DNA from: Psilocybe azurescens
Lineage: Eukaryota > Basidiomycota > Agaricomycetes > Agaricales > Agrocybaceae
Direction: 5' to 3'
Length of the DNA: 64,000 nucleotides
Assembly (NCBI GenBank): GCA_023853785.1
Contig: JAJIRX010000007.1
Coordinates: 1-64,000, forward strand
Part shown: positions 1 through 11,560 of the stretch, in pieces
Position numbering within the stretch: the stretch's first letter is position 1
How the letters are laid out: each line of letters begins with the position of its first letter
Made by a program: the position numbers and the translations under genes
Notes under the pieces: model-generated
The model's input: the letters and a program-made list of their open reading frames with translations, nothing else
Told to the model about the DNA's origin: nothing
Databases searched by the model: none

Positions 1-334
1 GCTTTGCGTGACGTTGTTCAGTGCCGTTTTGTGTCCAACTGACGTGGTGTCTCGAACAGCCATGTAACGGACCCGCTGTTCAAATTTCTGAAATGTCCTG
101 CTGCTGACTTGACTCAATGATGACTTAATTTTATCCCTCTTCTCATCCTGGTACGTGGTGGCACAAAACATGTAGTCCTTCCTTCAGCGATGAAAAATGC
201 CACATGCCCCACGTGGCAAATGCTGCGGTAAACCTGTTGGCGCTTTGACTGGGGGCTCTGGACAGCTACCAAGCAAAAATGAAGGCCACGAAGCAACTTT
301 TCCGTATGTTCGACATAAGCTATGATGACGATGA
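1..334. other. Window edge, no gene seen
   Basis: No open frame here resembles a known protein and no RNA gene was recognised. The recognisable similarity to the right arm of the inverted duplication fades at about position 335, so this stretch is outside the repeat or too diverged to see. Confidence 0.4.
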
Positions 335-580
335 TATCTAACTGTCGGTGGCCCTACTCACTTCTGTACTCCCAATATACTTGTCGGCTCCTATATCCTA
401 TTCATTTCCTAAAACAAACCGAACGAGTGGCTCGAAAATGGTGGACACTAGTTCTCCTTGGCCTTGGACTATTGTACAAGCCATGAAACTAATGGACTTC
501 TTCGTGTCGCCAACATATCCGGCCCAAAATGCGAAGCAAATGCAATTGGGGACCTGTGCCACCATGGAGAACTGTTTTTT

Positions 581-587
581 TATAAAA
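581..587 (+). promoter_or_regulatory. TATA box of the left kinase gene
   Basis: TATAAAA lies 41 bp upstream of the chosen ATG at 628. The right-arm kinase has TATAAAG at a matching distance (about 52755-52761 on the minus strand, roughly 45 bp before its ATG), so the core promoter is conserved between copies. Confidence 0.55.
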
Positions 588-627
588 GCGTCTGCGCTTA
601 ATTTACTCTGTGCGTCACTTCCGCAAG

Positions 628-2634
628 ATGACTCCCGACTACAAGTTTCTCGCAGATATTTTTCAGAAGGTCGAGGAGGTCGACGGTTTCGATGGCTCTG
701 ACCAGCAGAGGCAGCTCCTCTCACTCTTAATGCCGGTGAATGCGCCTAGCTCCAGTCGCGGCAGTGTACAATCCTCCGGACGTCTAAAGGATGAGTACAC
801 TGTTGGCGAGCTAGAGCTAGGTACAGGAGCCACCACAAAGGTCATGAACTGCGTTAATCTCGTAACGAGAAGAATGTTTGCTGTGAAGACAATTTTCACG
901 AAGCCAATCCTACTGCTATCCCCTAATCATCGCAAGTTCACTCATGAGATCGCCATAATGGAGAGACTCGTGAACCACCCCAATGTCATCGATATCAAGA
1001 AAGCCTTCTTTGATAACAACACGATAAGTAAGTCTACTCCAACGTCGGAATAACTGCACAATTATTCATCTGATTTGAACAGGCATTGTCATGGACTTTG
1101 CTCAAAAAGCTCGTTGCATTCATACATTCGCATAGATTGCATTACGATCGTGAGATCTTTAGATGTCCTCAAGTGGTATCATAGCTTATTGCTAACCCAT
1201 TCTCTTTCCTCTGAAAAGCCGAACTCGACATCGAACTCAACAACAAACAAATCATTTCTCAGATATGTAAAGGAATGGCTGTAAGAACCGCTGCTCACTC
1301 ATTTCGGACTTGGACTGATCGGCTGTACCAGTATGTCCATGCTCAGGGAATTGTTCACTGCGATCTAAAGCCTCAAGTTTGGCACTTCTTTCCTGTCTGC
1401 TTTGAAAGAGGCTAAATATGACTTACAGAACATTCTCGTTATTACGAATAAGCCTCTTGTCGTCAAAGTGGCTGATTTTGGCATTGCCCAGGTGGTAGGA
1501 AGCTCTGGGTTTCTGACTGTAAGCCGTGTTCACCCGTATAAATTATCGATTACATGTGCTTATATCATGAAGTCATCTGCTGGGACAATTGAATACATGG
1601 CTCCGGAACGAGGAAATCCTACGGAGGCTAACGGCGGATTCAACGATCGTGCCGATAGCTGGAGCGTGGGTGCCATTGCTTTCGGAATGTGCGTTTTTAC
1701 ATTCTTTTATCAAACTTTACTGTGGCTAACAATTAATATGTCCAGGTTAACAGGTCGAGACCACCTCAAACCTATACCTGAAGAGCTGCGTGCTCGCCCA
1801 ATTCTTTCAGAGATCATCTCTGGCCATCAAATTGACTGGGATGCTTTTGACGAGATGAGGCATCTCATAAGTACAGACGGTGGGTGCTTACTCCGTGAAT
1901 CCTCACAGGCTTAATGTGCTAAAGTTCTGCCTATTACTAGGTGAAGATTTTATACAGCATCTTCTTGAACCTATGCCCGCCGAACGTTGGTCCATGGCAG
2001 AAGCTGCTGAGCACCAATGGTTACAGAACTTAGAGACAGTACAACAGCCCACCCCTATGCCAGTTGGCTCTGGGTCGGATTCGATCTTGAGGAATAACTC
2101 TGGTGACGGGAATACCAAAAAACCGATACTGATTGTCATACAGGGACTGGATGTACGCAGCTCGTCGAGGATAGCACCACGCCAAGTGTTAAAAGCCTCC
2201 GCGGACGTAGTCTGCCTCCCATAGAGGAAGAGGCAGACCTTGAGGCTATAGCCACTGGTGAACAAGGAGATCCTCACGCTCACCAAAAACCTGTAAAACC
2301 GGCCACCTCCAATACTCAGAACGTATCCAACAGCTCTGGTACATCAAAGAGCCATAGTAAGGACGTTAAGGGTAATGGCCTTGCTTGTGGCAAGGAATTG
2401 CATCCAGCTAGAGGTAATCCACCTCGTTCGGAAGCAGACGTTGCTGTCCTTCCGGCATCATCACGGATTACAATGCGAGGGAAGAGAGCAAAAGGCTCCC
2501 AGAAACCACAGACCTCCCTTCGAAGGTCTCTCCGCTCTTCTGGCAATGGAGAGAATGAGCGCGCAACCCGACGATCAGCCCGTCTTCAGGCCCTGAACCA
2601 GACTAGTCAAAGAATTAGATACTCCCCGTACTAA
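628..2634 (+). CDS. Ser/Thr protein kinase with basic C-terminal tail (left copy)
   Basis: Eukaryotic-type Ser/Thr protein kinase, probably CAMK-like; substrate unknown. An N-terminal helical stretch of about 60 residues precedes the glycine loop (GTGATTKV), the ATP lysine (FAVKTIF), the helix-C glutamate (THEIAIMERL), the catalytic loop VHCDLKPQN, DFG (VADFGIA) and the APE equivalent (MAPERG). HRD is HCD, so this is a non-RD kinase, but the Asp, Lys and Asn are kept. The C-terminus is low-complexity and basic with RRS-x-R-L motifs, ending RYSPY. Introns are visible (for example 1028-1082, joining NTI to SIVMDFA; another splits KPQ and NIL). The ATG was chosen because the right copy starts with the same MTP. 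The frame breaks once near 2217-2219: one more C in CCC would join VCLP to IEEE. No FHA domain was seen. It converges on the next gene, 202 bp apart. Confidence 0.8.
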
Positions 2635-2836
2635 CAATATTGCGTCGCTTCTTACTCCTACTTCCGTCTCTATCCCACGTTGGGGGATAGGCATCTTACT
2701 TCTTCTATGTTTATTTATGTCATTCCATATGTGATTATAAGCTACTACTGTAATTAACGATACGCCGCAGATATTTACAGTTTTAGTATGCCCTATGTTC
2801 AATTATCTATGCCAATGAAACTACATTTATGGATAA

Positions 2837-4686
2837 CTAAAAGTCCGACTTCTCAAACCACCGCCAATCGAAATCATTATCAAACTCGTATGTACAATGG
2901 TGAGACCTAAAGATTTCCGAGATACGGCCATCCACGTCGCATCGGACAAAGTCAGGATCTTTCAGATAGTACAGTAAATTATTCCACCGACGCTGTTTCC
3001 ATCTCTCAATAATCTGAGCATCTTCTTCACGTTCTTCCTCTATAGTCCTCGAATGGCGGCATGCTGAACGCAATGCATGTTCCAACGTGTCACCGAGATC
3101 GTACGGCCCGAGAACTTTCATCAAACGCTTGTCTCGCAACTCCGTTGAGCAGTGGAGTGTAGAAGCATTGTGGTAATGCTCCTCAGAGTCATCGGTGGTG
3201 AGTCCGCTACTGGACAGCGGTCCACAGAGAAAAGCCTCTTCCATGGCGTTATAATGGTCCACGGATTGTCGCCGGTAGTAATTGCGGACATCTCGATGCT
3301 TCTTGTCTAGATCCATAAGATCTTCCTGGTTCCAAGGCGGAGGGGAATAATTGCCATCGCTCTCATCAATCTCACAGGCAACATATGAGTTCCATGGAAC
3401 CCCGCTGTCTGACTTTCCAGAGCTCTCTTCGCCTGAGATTTCTTCGTCCGTTGGTAACGTACATTCTTTCATTCTGTGACGTTCGCATGCAACTTCAAAA
3501 AAGCTCAGAGGGGCCCATGACAGAGCTGTCGGTACCACTGGAAGGCGAGTAGCTGCTATCGTCAGAACTACCATTTTCACTAGAACCAGGGGTTTTAGCC
3601 TAGTGTCAGGTGGAGAAATATCTCGCTCGAGTCGCAGTCTTTTCCTCGGAAATCCAGAATCTGAAGTGTGACCAGGAAGTCCAGACGGTAGAGGGGTGGG
3701 ATAAGAACGCTCTGTATTACTGACGATATCGCCTTCGTGACTTCGTTTCGTTGAAACCCGTCCAATGTGACTGATACCTGACGTTATTATGGTGCCCGTC
3801 CCGACTCTGAAGGTAGAATTTTCGTCGTGTCCCTCCTCCCTATCACGACCCGGGTATAGATCTGATCCTCCCAAACTTTGCAGAATCACTCCATTCATCG
3901 CAGATTGTACACCGTCCTCGATTTGTCGAGAAATGCCTGCCCCGACAACGCCTTCCACAGTATGCATAATGGTCGAATAAGACGCCAGTTGTTTTGCGAG
4001 CTTAGCTTGAAATTCAAAAACATCGGCTGCAACTTCACACGCAATCAAATGCAACTCTGAATTCCGAGCTTTGATTCGCTTGCACTGTTGCAGAAGATCC
4101 TTAGCTTGGCTAAGAAGCCAATGGGGCATTTGATCGATGGTGGGACTTTCGTTCTGGTCGGTTGTGGGCAGTCGTGCATTGGGAAGCGTCGCAGAGGGTA
4201 CATGCCGTGAATGTACATCTTCATCTTCTCCTTTTGTTCGGTCACTCCTTGAGCTATAACTCGGGTCAGTTCAACCGTGTAGTTTGAGAATACAGACTTC
4301 TAACCTTTAGAGGAAATCCCCATTCCTTCCGAGTGTTTAGCGACAAGCCAGTCCACTACATCCATGACATTGTCCGAGATAACAAGACCATTAGGCGTAG
4401 AGAGCACAAGGTGACCTTCTAGAGCAGGGATCCATTCGTTGTTGGCATACACCACCGCACATATTTCCTCGGATGTGAGATTTCGGGCATTTGGGATTTT
4501 GTAGTACTGAAAAGCAGACCAGTAAGTTCTGGAAACACGATGACCAGGGGAAGGGTGCTTTGATTGTGAACTCACTACGGCGTATTCAATCTGCAGTTTC
4601 AGTGCCAATTTCTGGAATGTTTCTTGTGAGATGCAGGTGTCGACTGGGGACTCCGCCACCGGTGGCGCAGATAATTCATTTATCAT
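2837..4686 (-). CDS. Unknown acidic Ser-rich protein, kinase partner (left copy)
   Basis: I recognise no family. Exon 1 starts at ATG 4686 (MINELSAPP). An intron of about 65 bp follows YAV, then YYKIPNARN through VDWLVAKHS, a second intron, and one long last exon ending RWFEKSDF. Visible features: a glutamine/lysine-rich helical segment (DLLQQCKRIKARN) with a possible amphipathic helix after it, an acidic serine cluster (EEISGEESSGKSDSG) that looks like a phospho-acceptor region, and a C-terminal helical, tryptophan-containing module. It is convergent with the kinase, and the same pair occurs in the right arm. Between about 3497 and 3592 the frame differs from the right copy because of two opposite one-base length differences in homopolymers; a stretch of about 30 residues may be mistranslated. 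Function unknown; being a kinase substrate or regulator is only inference from position. Confidence 0.7.
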
Positions 4687-4689
4687 CTT

Positions 4690-6190
4690 TCAAGAATGTC
4701 GAACAGAGTGTGTCCGTATGTGTAGGAGAAGATAAGTAGGAGAAGATAATGTTGGGGTGTTGAAAACAACACAATGACCGCAAATCCCAAAGCTGCCGCA
4801 AAGAACAACAACGATTACAAGCCCCGAGGAGCACGTGCATAGCCTAAAACATTGAATGATAACCTGAAAGTCGAACATAAGGCCCTTTAGCCAGATTCAC
4901 TCATCTATATTAACCAGATATCAAAACGGATGTTGTATTGAAGACGACAGGGCCACGGATTACACTACAGCCTCCTCTTTTCCCGGTGTTGAGGTGGCAG
5001 GGGAGTTTAAGGTAGAGATCCGGCGAAGAGCAACAGCGTCGATTGCTGTTGTTCGCGGGGATGAAAGAACCCAAGTGGCTCAGAGATGGCAGCATAGTAG
5101 CGATATTCTGGTGCGGACGACGCGGTGGGAAGTTGGAGATACTGTGAATGATGCAGAAAAGGAGTTGAAGTCGGAGAACCGGACACGAACAGTAGCATCG
5201 ATCGACAATGCTGCTTTGTAGCCTCGTGAGCGGGGTAGGAGAAGGTTCTATACCAGTGACCGAAGTTACACTGTATTCTGCATGTTAATTTGTACCACAA
5301 CACTCAGGCGGGTCATGGTTAGCAGGATGGTACAGATACTAATAGAAGGTTAACTCGTTCAAGTCGTTGTGCAAGTCACGGGATCCATTTTGAATCCGTC
5401 GACACTGAACGTTTGAACTCTACTCCAACCACCACCATGCAACAAATTGTTAGCTCATCTAAGCTAGATAGTTACTGTATTTCTGCGACAATAGCCTCTT
5501 CAATATAGTTACTCACTGTAACAGGATCGGGCCCATACTTTTACTTACACGAAACTTAGTCAACCGTGTGAGCGGCGGCGGGTATCCACAGAGCCTACGA
5601 TAGTGCAAAGACTTGTGCCTCCTGTTCGACATCAGAGCATGTACCAAGAAATGGGTATGGTGTCTCTCGAACATCGTCGTACTGTCTTTCGATGCTTGGA
5701 GGCTTTGCGAGATATTCTGCTAAGAGAAATTAATTTCTACGGAATGTGTTGGCCATCTCATCCATGCACTTTCTCTTTCTAACGATGTTATCATTATCAT
5801 TAGTATCTCCCACCTCACCGAAGGCCTTGGGAGCATGTGCCAGCTCGGCCTCGTGTTACTGCGAATACTGGACTAAATTTATTATGTATTGGGCCAATAC
5901 GCAAATCATATACTAAATCAGTCTCTGTTCCAAATATTTTCGCTGTATCGTTATCCTAGATCAGTGGTTCCGAATTTTTGGTTCATAGAGCCTGTACCAC
6001 CGCCAATGGGTTACTGAGGCAAATGCTGCAGGGCGGACCAACTTTAGTTCAAAATTCCGTGGCCCGGATGCTACGTAGTACAAATTGACGAAGAATCAAC
6101 ATCAATAGAAAGACGACAACAAGTTCTTTGAATTGATCAAACCACTACATATGGACACATTTCAAAGGTAATTATAATCTAGCTTATTGA
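4690..6190. other. Intergenic, no supported gene
   Basis: Only short unconserved open frames occur (for example 4994-5221 + and 5007-5303 -). They overlap each other and have no recognised family. This is the part of the left arm least similar to the right arm. Confidence 0.4.
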
Positions 6191-9100
6191 GTCTCGACGA
6201 ACCTCTGTGCATGAACAACCTAAGCGATCGTTAGATGGTGTATGACGAGAGAATATAGCAACTCACCAAGTCTGTTGAATAACAATAAAGTGAACGGCAA
6301 TTTTAACGTGCATTTGGTCAGCTACACCACCGGGAGCCCGAAGACGTCAAGATGGTGTAACCTCAGCCCAAGGCCCGCGGCAAGGGAGCACGAGGAGTAC
6401 GCCGCTACATGTAGCATACCCTTCCTCAGGAAAAAACCACTCGTCGTCGACCGCGTTTAACGGCGATCAGACGAGTCTTTATCGTCCAAACATGGTCTGG
6501 ATGATAGTTCCCATCGACAGCGCTGAGCCATCAAATGAGCTTTGCTGCCGAAGCAGCAGAACCAGCCCATCCGTGTTCTCGCCCAACTCACTTGCCAGTA
6601 GTACTCTTTCGAGTACGACCGGGGAGCGATGAACAATGACAGTGGATGATCATGAGGGTGTCCAGAACATATATAATATAACTTTGAAGACTGGGAAATA
6701 CCGAGATGTCAGAGATTCGTCGTATGAAGAACGGGATAACTATTGTACATACATGGTTTTAAAATTTTTTGGTGTGATAGAGCAATAACCTAACAAGTGA
6801 GGCAAATACAAGATTAGTACTTAATTCAATCAACAATAGCGATTACACTTACATATTTTGTTGTAGGCCGGTTTGGCAAGGCGCCTCACCGGCCAAGGTT
6901 GTCATGAAACACATTGATTCTCACCAACAGCGCTGAGCCGCCCAGAGAACATTGTCGTGGCGCAGCATTTGACATGCTTATGCGGCGACAGCGTCGGCCA
7001 ATCGCGATTAGCGATGGCGGACCTTACCGTTCGCTGGTCATTGCCTGTTGAGCACGACCGGTGAACGGTAGTCTTCACAACCCGTCGTCTTCTAGATTAT
7101 TGCGGAAGACGGACGGAAGCAACGAGAAAATAGAAAATGACTGGAAAGAGAAATGAGATTGTGATTATCAGTAGACAAGAAAGGTGACCACGTACTTCTT
7201 TTGGAGAATGAGCAACGGGAAAAACAAGCCTCTATATCAGAGTGTGAGCACATGACAATGAATGAGGCTAAAAGCGCATACTCACCTATTGTTTTGAATG
7301 TTAGAAACTGTTCGCAATTTGAACTGCTACATACTCCCCTCCCCCCAAGATTAGGGGCGAGAGGCTTTGTCGGAATACGACAGTGAGTAATTGGTGTGCC
7401 GTTAGTAGACACACAATGGAACCCCAAGGCAGCTCTATCATTGAGACAGATACGCCGAGGGATGATCCAGGTTTCTGTGTGTCCGTAGGCCCGGGGACCG
7501 CGTCGAGGTCGCACACCTGCCCCGGGAAAGAAGCGACCTACCGTTGTCGACGATATTGCTGAGGGATGAGAATGAGGGATGCGAAATGATAATTTTCTGT
7601 TCATGTGGCACTGAGGCTCTTTTATGAAGTATGGGCGTCGTGAGAATGGCTCAGTGGCTCTTTAAGGTGGCTCTGCGACTCTTTAAAATGACCCAACAGT
7701 TCTTTTACGACAATGGCACTGCGGCTCTTTACGATGTAGAAAGCGGGTCGTGCATGATGGGTGAAGCGTAGAAACATCTGAAAATTAAGGCATAAGTGAA
7801 CAGTTGCAATCAAGAGGCAACAAACGATGGCGTACCAAGATTGCACACACAGGGTGCATACAGGAGAAGAATTAGCCAAGAGCATAAAAAGGTGGGCGTT
7901 ACGATACTTGTAGGGAACTGTCTCTACAAGCCAGAGCTGCCACCAGGTCAACCAACGTGGATAGTATCATCGTGACCATGTAGGCCGAGATATCGTCCAA
8001 CGTCACTCTACCGCGGCGGCATCGACTAACATCTCACAGAAATGAGCACAGGCTGAAGCGGGGGACAGACTGGAGAGGAGGAAACTGAGGGGAAAACAAG
8101 TGAGGTGTTCCCTGAAAGCTGAGACGTCGCAAGGCACTTCTTTTATACATCTAGTCCTGTGTTTGTTCTCGTTGAGGCTATCCAAAGGTTGTTCACGGAC
8201 CACAACTCGTGCATGCGTGATGAGATGAGTAAAACAGGTCGCCTGGCCCGGCCCCGCCATCCAAGCTAATTTTGTTCTGCATAGATGTTGCGAAGTTAGA
8301 ACTCACCTGTTTCCTTTTGGGGGCTATATTACTGTGTTGGGAAGTGCCTAGGAAAAGTGGGGACTCCTTCCTGAAAATTTCCTAGGCTTCTAAAGATCGA
8401 TGTCAATCAGATAACAAGTAGTGATAGGTTGTGACATGTCATTACTCGTGGTCTTGAGGAAAATGGAGATAGATTGACCTCACGGTGGCTTGATGGTGTC
8501 GGTTTTTCGACGCTTGGCTATGCAAAGCCGTGGAATTAGAAAGTCTTGTCGTTACAACGTTGTGAAAGTCTAGCCTATTGGAATGCCTTGTTTCTTCGGT
8601 TTCTCCGATTTTCTCAACGATCAGGGCCGGCCATCACCTCGATGTGGATTCTAGGGCACATATATCCGAATGGCTTGAATGGTATGTACGATGGCTCGCA
8701 GTACCGCTGCTGCGAGCACCCACTCTTTCTGCTGCTATCTCATCATTATTATAAGTAAAAGGACGTAGGGATAAATAAGGGACAAAGACTTCATTTGTAT
8801 TTGTTTCAATCTACGACGCGAACAAAATTACAACGATACTTGTGTGTGCACTCAATTCAAGGTCCGCGACTGATTGAAATGGTCATTAGTATGATCAGGC
8901 CACCTCAATTATATTATTGGAGCGTTCGAGTCATAGTAGATGTCCTACCAGTGTGACTCAGCCATTGACTGGTTGACGAAAGCTGCTATGCTCAAGTAAA
9001 ACGAACACAGATGAGCAGGGATGGTGGTGAGTGAGCTCACATTCGAGATCGTCGTTATCTGGTTATTGATGACTTGCCACACACGTTCTCTTCAGCCACC

Positions 9101-9850
9101 ACCACGAATGCAAAATGATGTGGTTCAAGGTTAACGTTAACCCGCCATCCACCATAAAGATCACCTCCATCTCCACCTCTATCAACAAAAATCCACATCC
9201 AGACAGACGGCCCACTCCAAATAAATGAGTGCTCACTCGTTCTTGTCGGTTTTCGACCTTTTTTGACCTGCCGACCCCTAGTTTCTTCGCCACAGCTTAT
9301 CAACACCGAGCAATAGGTTCTCATTTTTCACACTGAGCCTCTGTCTCTCGTATTTGTCCCAACTCCCAACCCCTATCACCGTAGCTGGTGTATCTCCGGT
9401 ATCTCACTGCCATCCATTGCGTCCCGGATGACCCACGGCAGAAGTTTCCCTCAGCCGCCAGTTGCCTATGGTGCATCTGCATCGTTGTCGTTGCCGCCTC
9501 CTACCAGATCCGTAGATGTCGTTGTCCTGGTCATCATCCACTCCATTGTCCTCGCCACCCCCGAAATTACCACCCGTAGCAGCATTTAAACACTGCTGCT
9601 CTCTTGTTCTTCGCTTATTCTGCACCGCCGGCCTCATTCGTTGCTGTATGATCTGCAGCAGAATTATCACTCGACGCAGTACAACGATATGTCGTGTCGC
9701 TTGTAGCTTGTCGTTCTTCATCTTTCGTTAGTCGGTTGCCATCACCGTTCCTGTCAGCGTCCTTAATCATCTGTACTGCTATTGCCTGTCATCACCCCAC
9801 AAAAAATGCACACCTTTACTCTTGCTCTTCATACAGCCACGTTTGCCCAA
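6190..9850. repeat. Non-genic block shared by both arms
   Basis: The block matches about 43890-47440 in reverse. Short blocks of clear identity recur, such as the GAGCCAC/AAAGAGCC-type runs near 7640-7730, the region around 6280-6350 and the hairpin at 7026-7069. One short open frame is kept in both arms (8003-8260 minus here, within 45370-45678 plus there; shared string SLNENKHRTRCIKEVP). I recognise no transposase, reverse transcriptase or other domain. It could be a degraded mobile element or long non-coding transcription units. Confidence 0.6.
7026..7069. other. Conserved hairpin, left arm
   Basis: A 14-nt imperfect stem starts ACCGTTCGCTGGTC and closes with GACCGGTGAACGGT around a short loop. 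The counterpart in the right arm is at 46512-46555 and keeps the pairing while the arms differ at a few bases. Confidence 0.55.
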
Positions 9851-10280
9851 TATACGCAGATCTCTTTCTTTGGGTCATTAAGCTGCATGCACTGACTTTG
9901 ACCACCCTAGCAACTCTGCTAAATGTTGTTGCATTAAAATCCTCAAGAACAAATGCTGTAGGTGGCCTCGTCATTTGCCTCATTTGCCTTTTATCAAGCA
10001 CACAGCGCTCAGGCAGGTTTAAATTCACAGGTTTGTCACGTCAGAGTCCAAGGTTCTCAAAGGTTTCTATGAGTACCCGAACTTACAGTTAATCCATTTC
10101 GCCTACCAGATTCTAGAGCTGCGTGAGCCTCGAGTGCCGGTCATGTGGCCAGAAATTTGACTGAATCGACTCGAACCCATTTTCGTTTTCGTTCTCTTCT
10201 CAGCTCTTCTCCAGGACCTCTCCTTATTTAAAATTTTTTGCGACTCTTGTCAAAAAAGAACAACACCTCCTGTAATGGTT

Positions 10281-11560
10281 TTATCCTCTCGTTACCGCAA
10301 ACACCGAACCAGACTTGCTATTTACCGGCCCAACACGCAATCGATCCAAGTCAGTCTCGATCCCAAATCTTTTGCTATATTATCATCCCAGGTTAACGCT
10401 GGATCCACTCGTCCGTATAGGGTCTGCACCATAGCCAAAGGGTTCCTGAGGTAAAGTGCAGCAAGGCTGACAAATTTAACATTCCATACTGCGACGGTAA
10501 CTTTCAGCGTAATCCAAAGAACTTGGCAGCTGATAGAAAATGATGTATCCTTCAACCATGACATTCTCGTGAAGTAAGAAAAAAATGCACTTACGCAAAT
10601 ACAAGTATAGCAACAATGAAGAGCACCAGAGGGATTAATCGCAGATTTGAACAGACAATGTTACTCTCAGATTGGATTCTGTTGACCTCTGTCGGTTCAT
10701 ATATGAACGCTCCTCGTGCAAGCATCTGCCGAGAAAGTTCGATAGAATACGGTTGCTCGTGTGTAGCATTTATCTCCAGACCTGCGCCATCAACAGCTTT
10801 GGATATGTCAATTGCTGGGCCTATATTAAAGCCAGCAGCCATCATATGCTGAGCGTCAGCAACAGACTTCGGAATAGCATTCTGTAGTAAAAGCGGGACG
10901 ATGCATAGGTATAGGTGACATCGAGCGCAGTTACGTTACAGAATACGACATTCCAAGCGCCATTGTTTCCGTGAACAAACCATCCACTCGACAAAACTTG
11001 ATCAGTCATGTGTCAGTGTGCGACTTAGTAAGACACGAACGTGTTTCCGACAACTAACAAATGTCAGTGTAGTCAAGAAAACTGAGGAAATGAGTGCTTA
11101 CATGTATCAGTTGGCTGATCCAAGCTGAGGTATGCAAACAAAATCGCAACTTCTCCGGCGGTAAAGGGACTATATTAAACATGTATGGACCAATGGTTTG
11201 AATCAATTCCACATGCAAGATCAGTATTTCCACTTACTTGGATGGAATCTGTGTCCCATCCGTACAGAATCCTTGAACATCTAGCGCGCATAAAGGAGAA
11301 ACGCCTGTCGCATTTCCATATTTAATGCCAGCATCCGAACAGTTCAGGTTTAACTTTGCCTCGGGACCGTATCCCAACACTCCTTCTTTGAAAATGCATT
11401 CCTTTGTGATCCTAGATCTCAGCATAAGTGAGGCCATGGAGTCGACTTCTGAGAAGGGATATAAACTGGCGTGGTGCACTCAGTTCTGACTCCTAATGTC
11501 TTTGCCACATATGTTACATTGGAGGGCAAACTTGGGAGAACCAAAATCACAGGCATACTT
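10281..11560 (-). pseudogene. Membrane protein copy A, 5'-truncated
   Basis: This is the C-terminal half of a multi-pass membrane protein also present as copies B, C and D. Exons in order: the extracellular segment with NVTY glycosylation motif (to about 11460), RITKECIF to QIPSK (about 11420-11240), PFTAGEVA (about 11180-11110), a 13-nt micro-exon (11041-11053), GWFVHGNNG onwards, a hydrophobic segment (LVLFIVAILVFA) and a last exon with VQTLYGR. The N-terminal half, with three membrane segments in copies C and D, is absent; sequence beyond about 11560 is unrelated AT-rich DNA. A one-base loss near 10890 (after ASSRF) and a second in the last exon (AKDLG instead of AKRFG) shift the frame. 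A decayed remnant is likely. Confidence 0.75.

Larger units (their letters stand above)
335..9850. repeat. Left arm of a ~9 kb inverted duplication
   Basis: This arm matches, in inverted orientation, about 43890-52985. Three anchors were read directly: the kinase gene (628-2634 against 52711-50708), the unknown partner gene (4686-2837 against 48821-50594), and a long non-genic block (about 6190-9850 against about 47440-43890). The kinase upstream region also matches, including a block with the shared core ggactattgtaca/ggactactgtaca. The section 4690-6190 is much less similar to its counterpart. Outer limits are approximate because no alignment was computed. Confidence 0.85.

Noticed and set aside
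9055..9324. A possible gene on the minus strand (HSWWWLKRTC string) with a right-arm match near 44490
   Set aside because: Only a short piece is shared in frame, and the rest of the two frames does not correspond.
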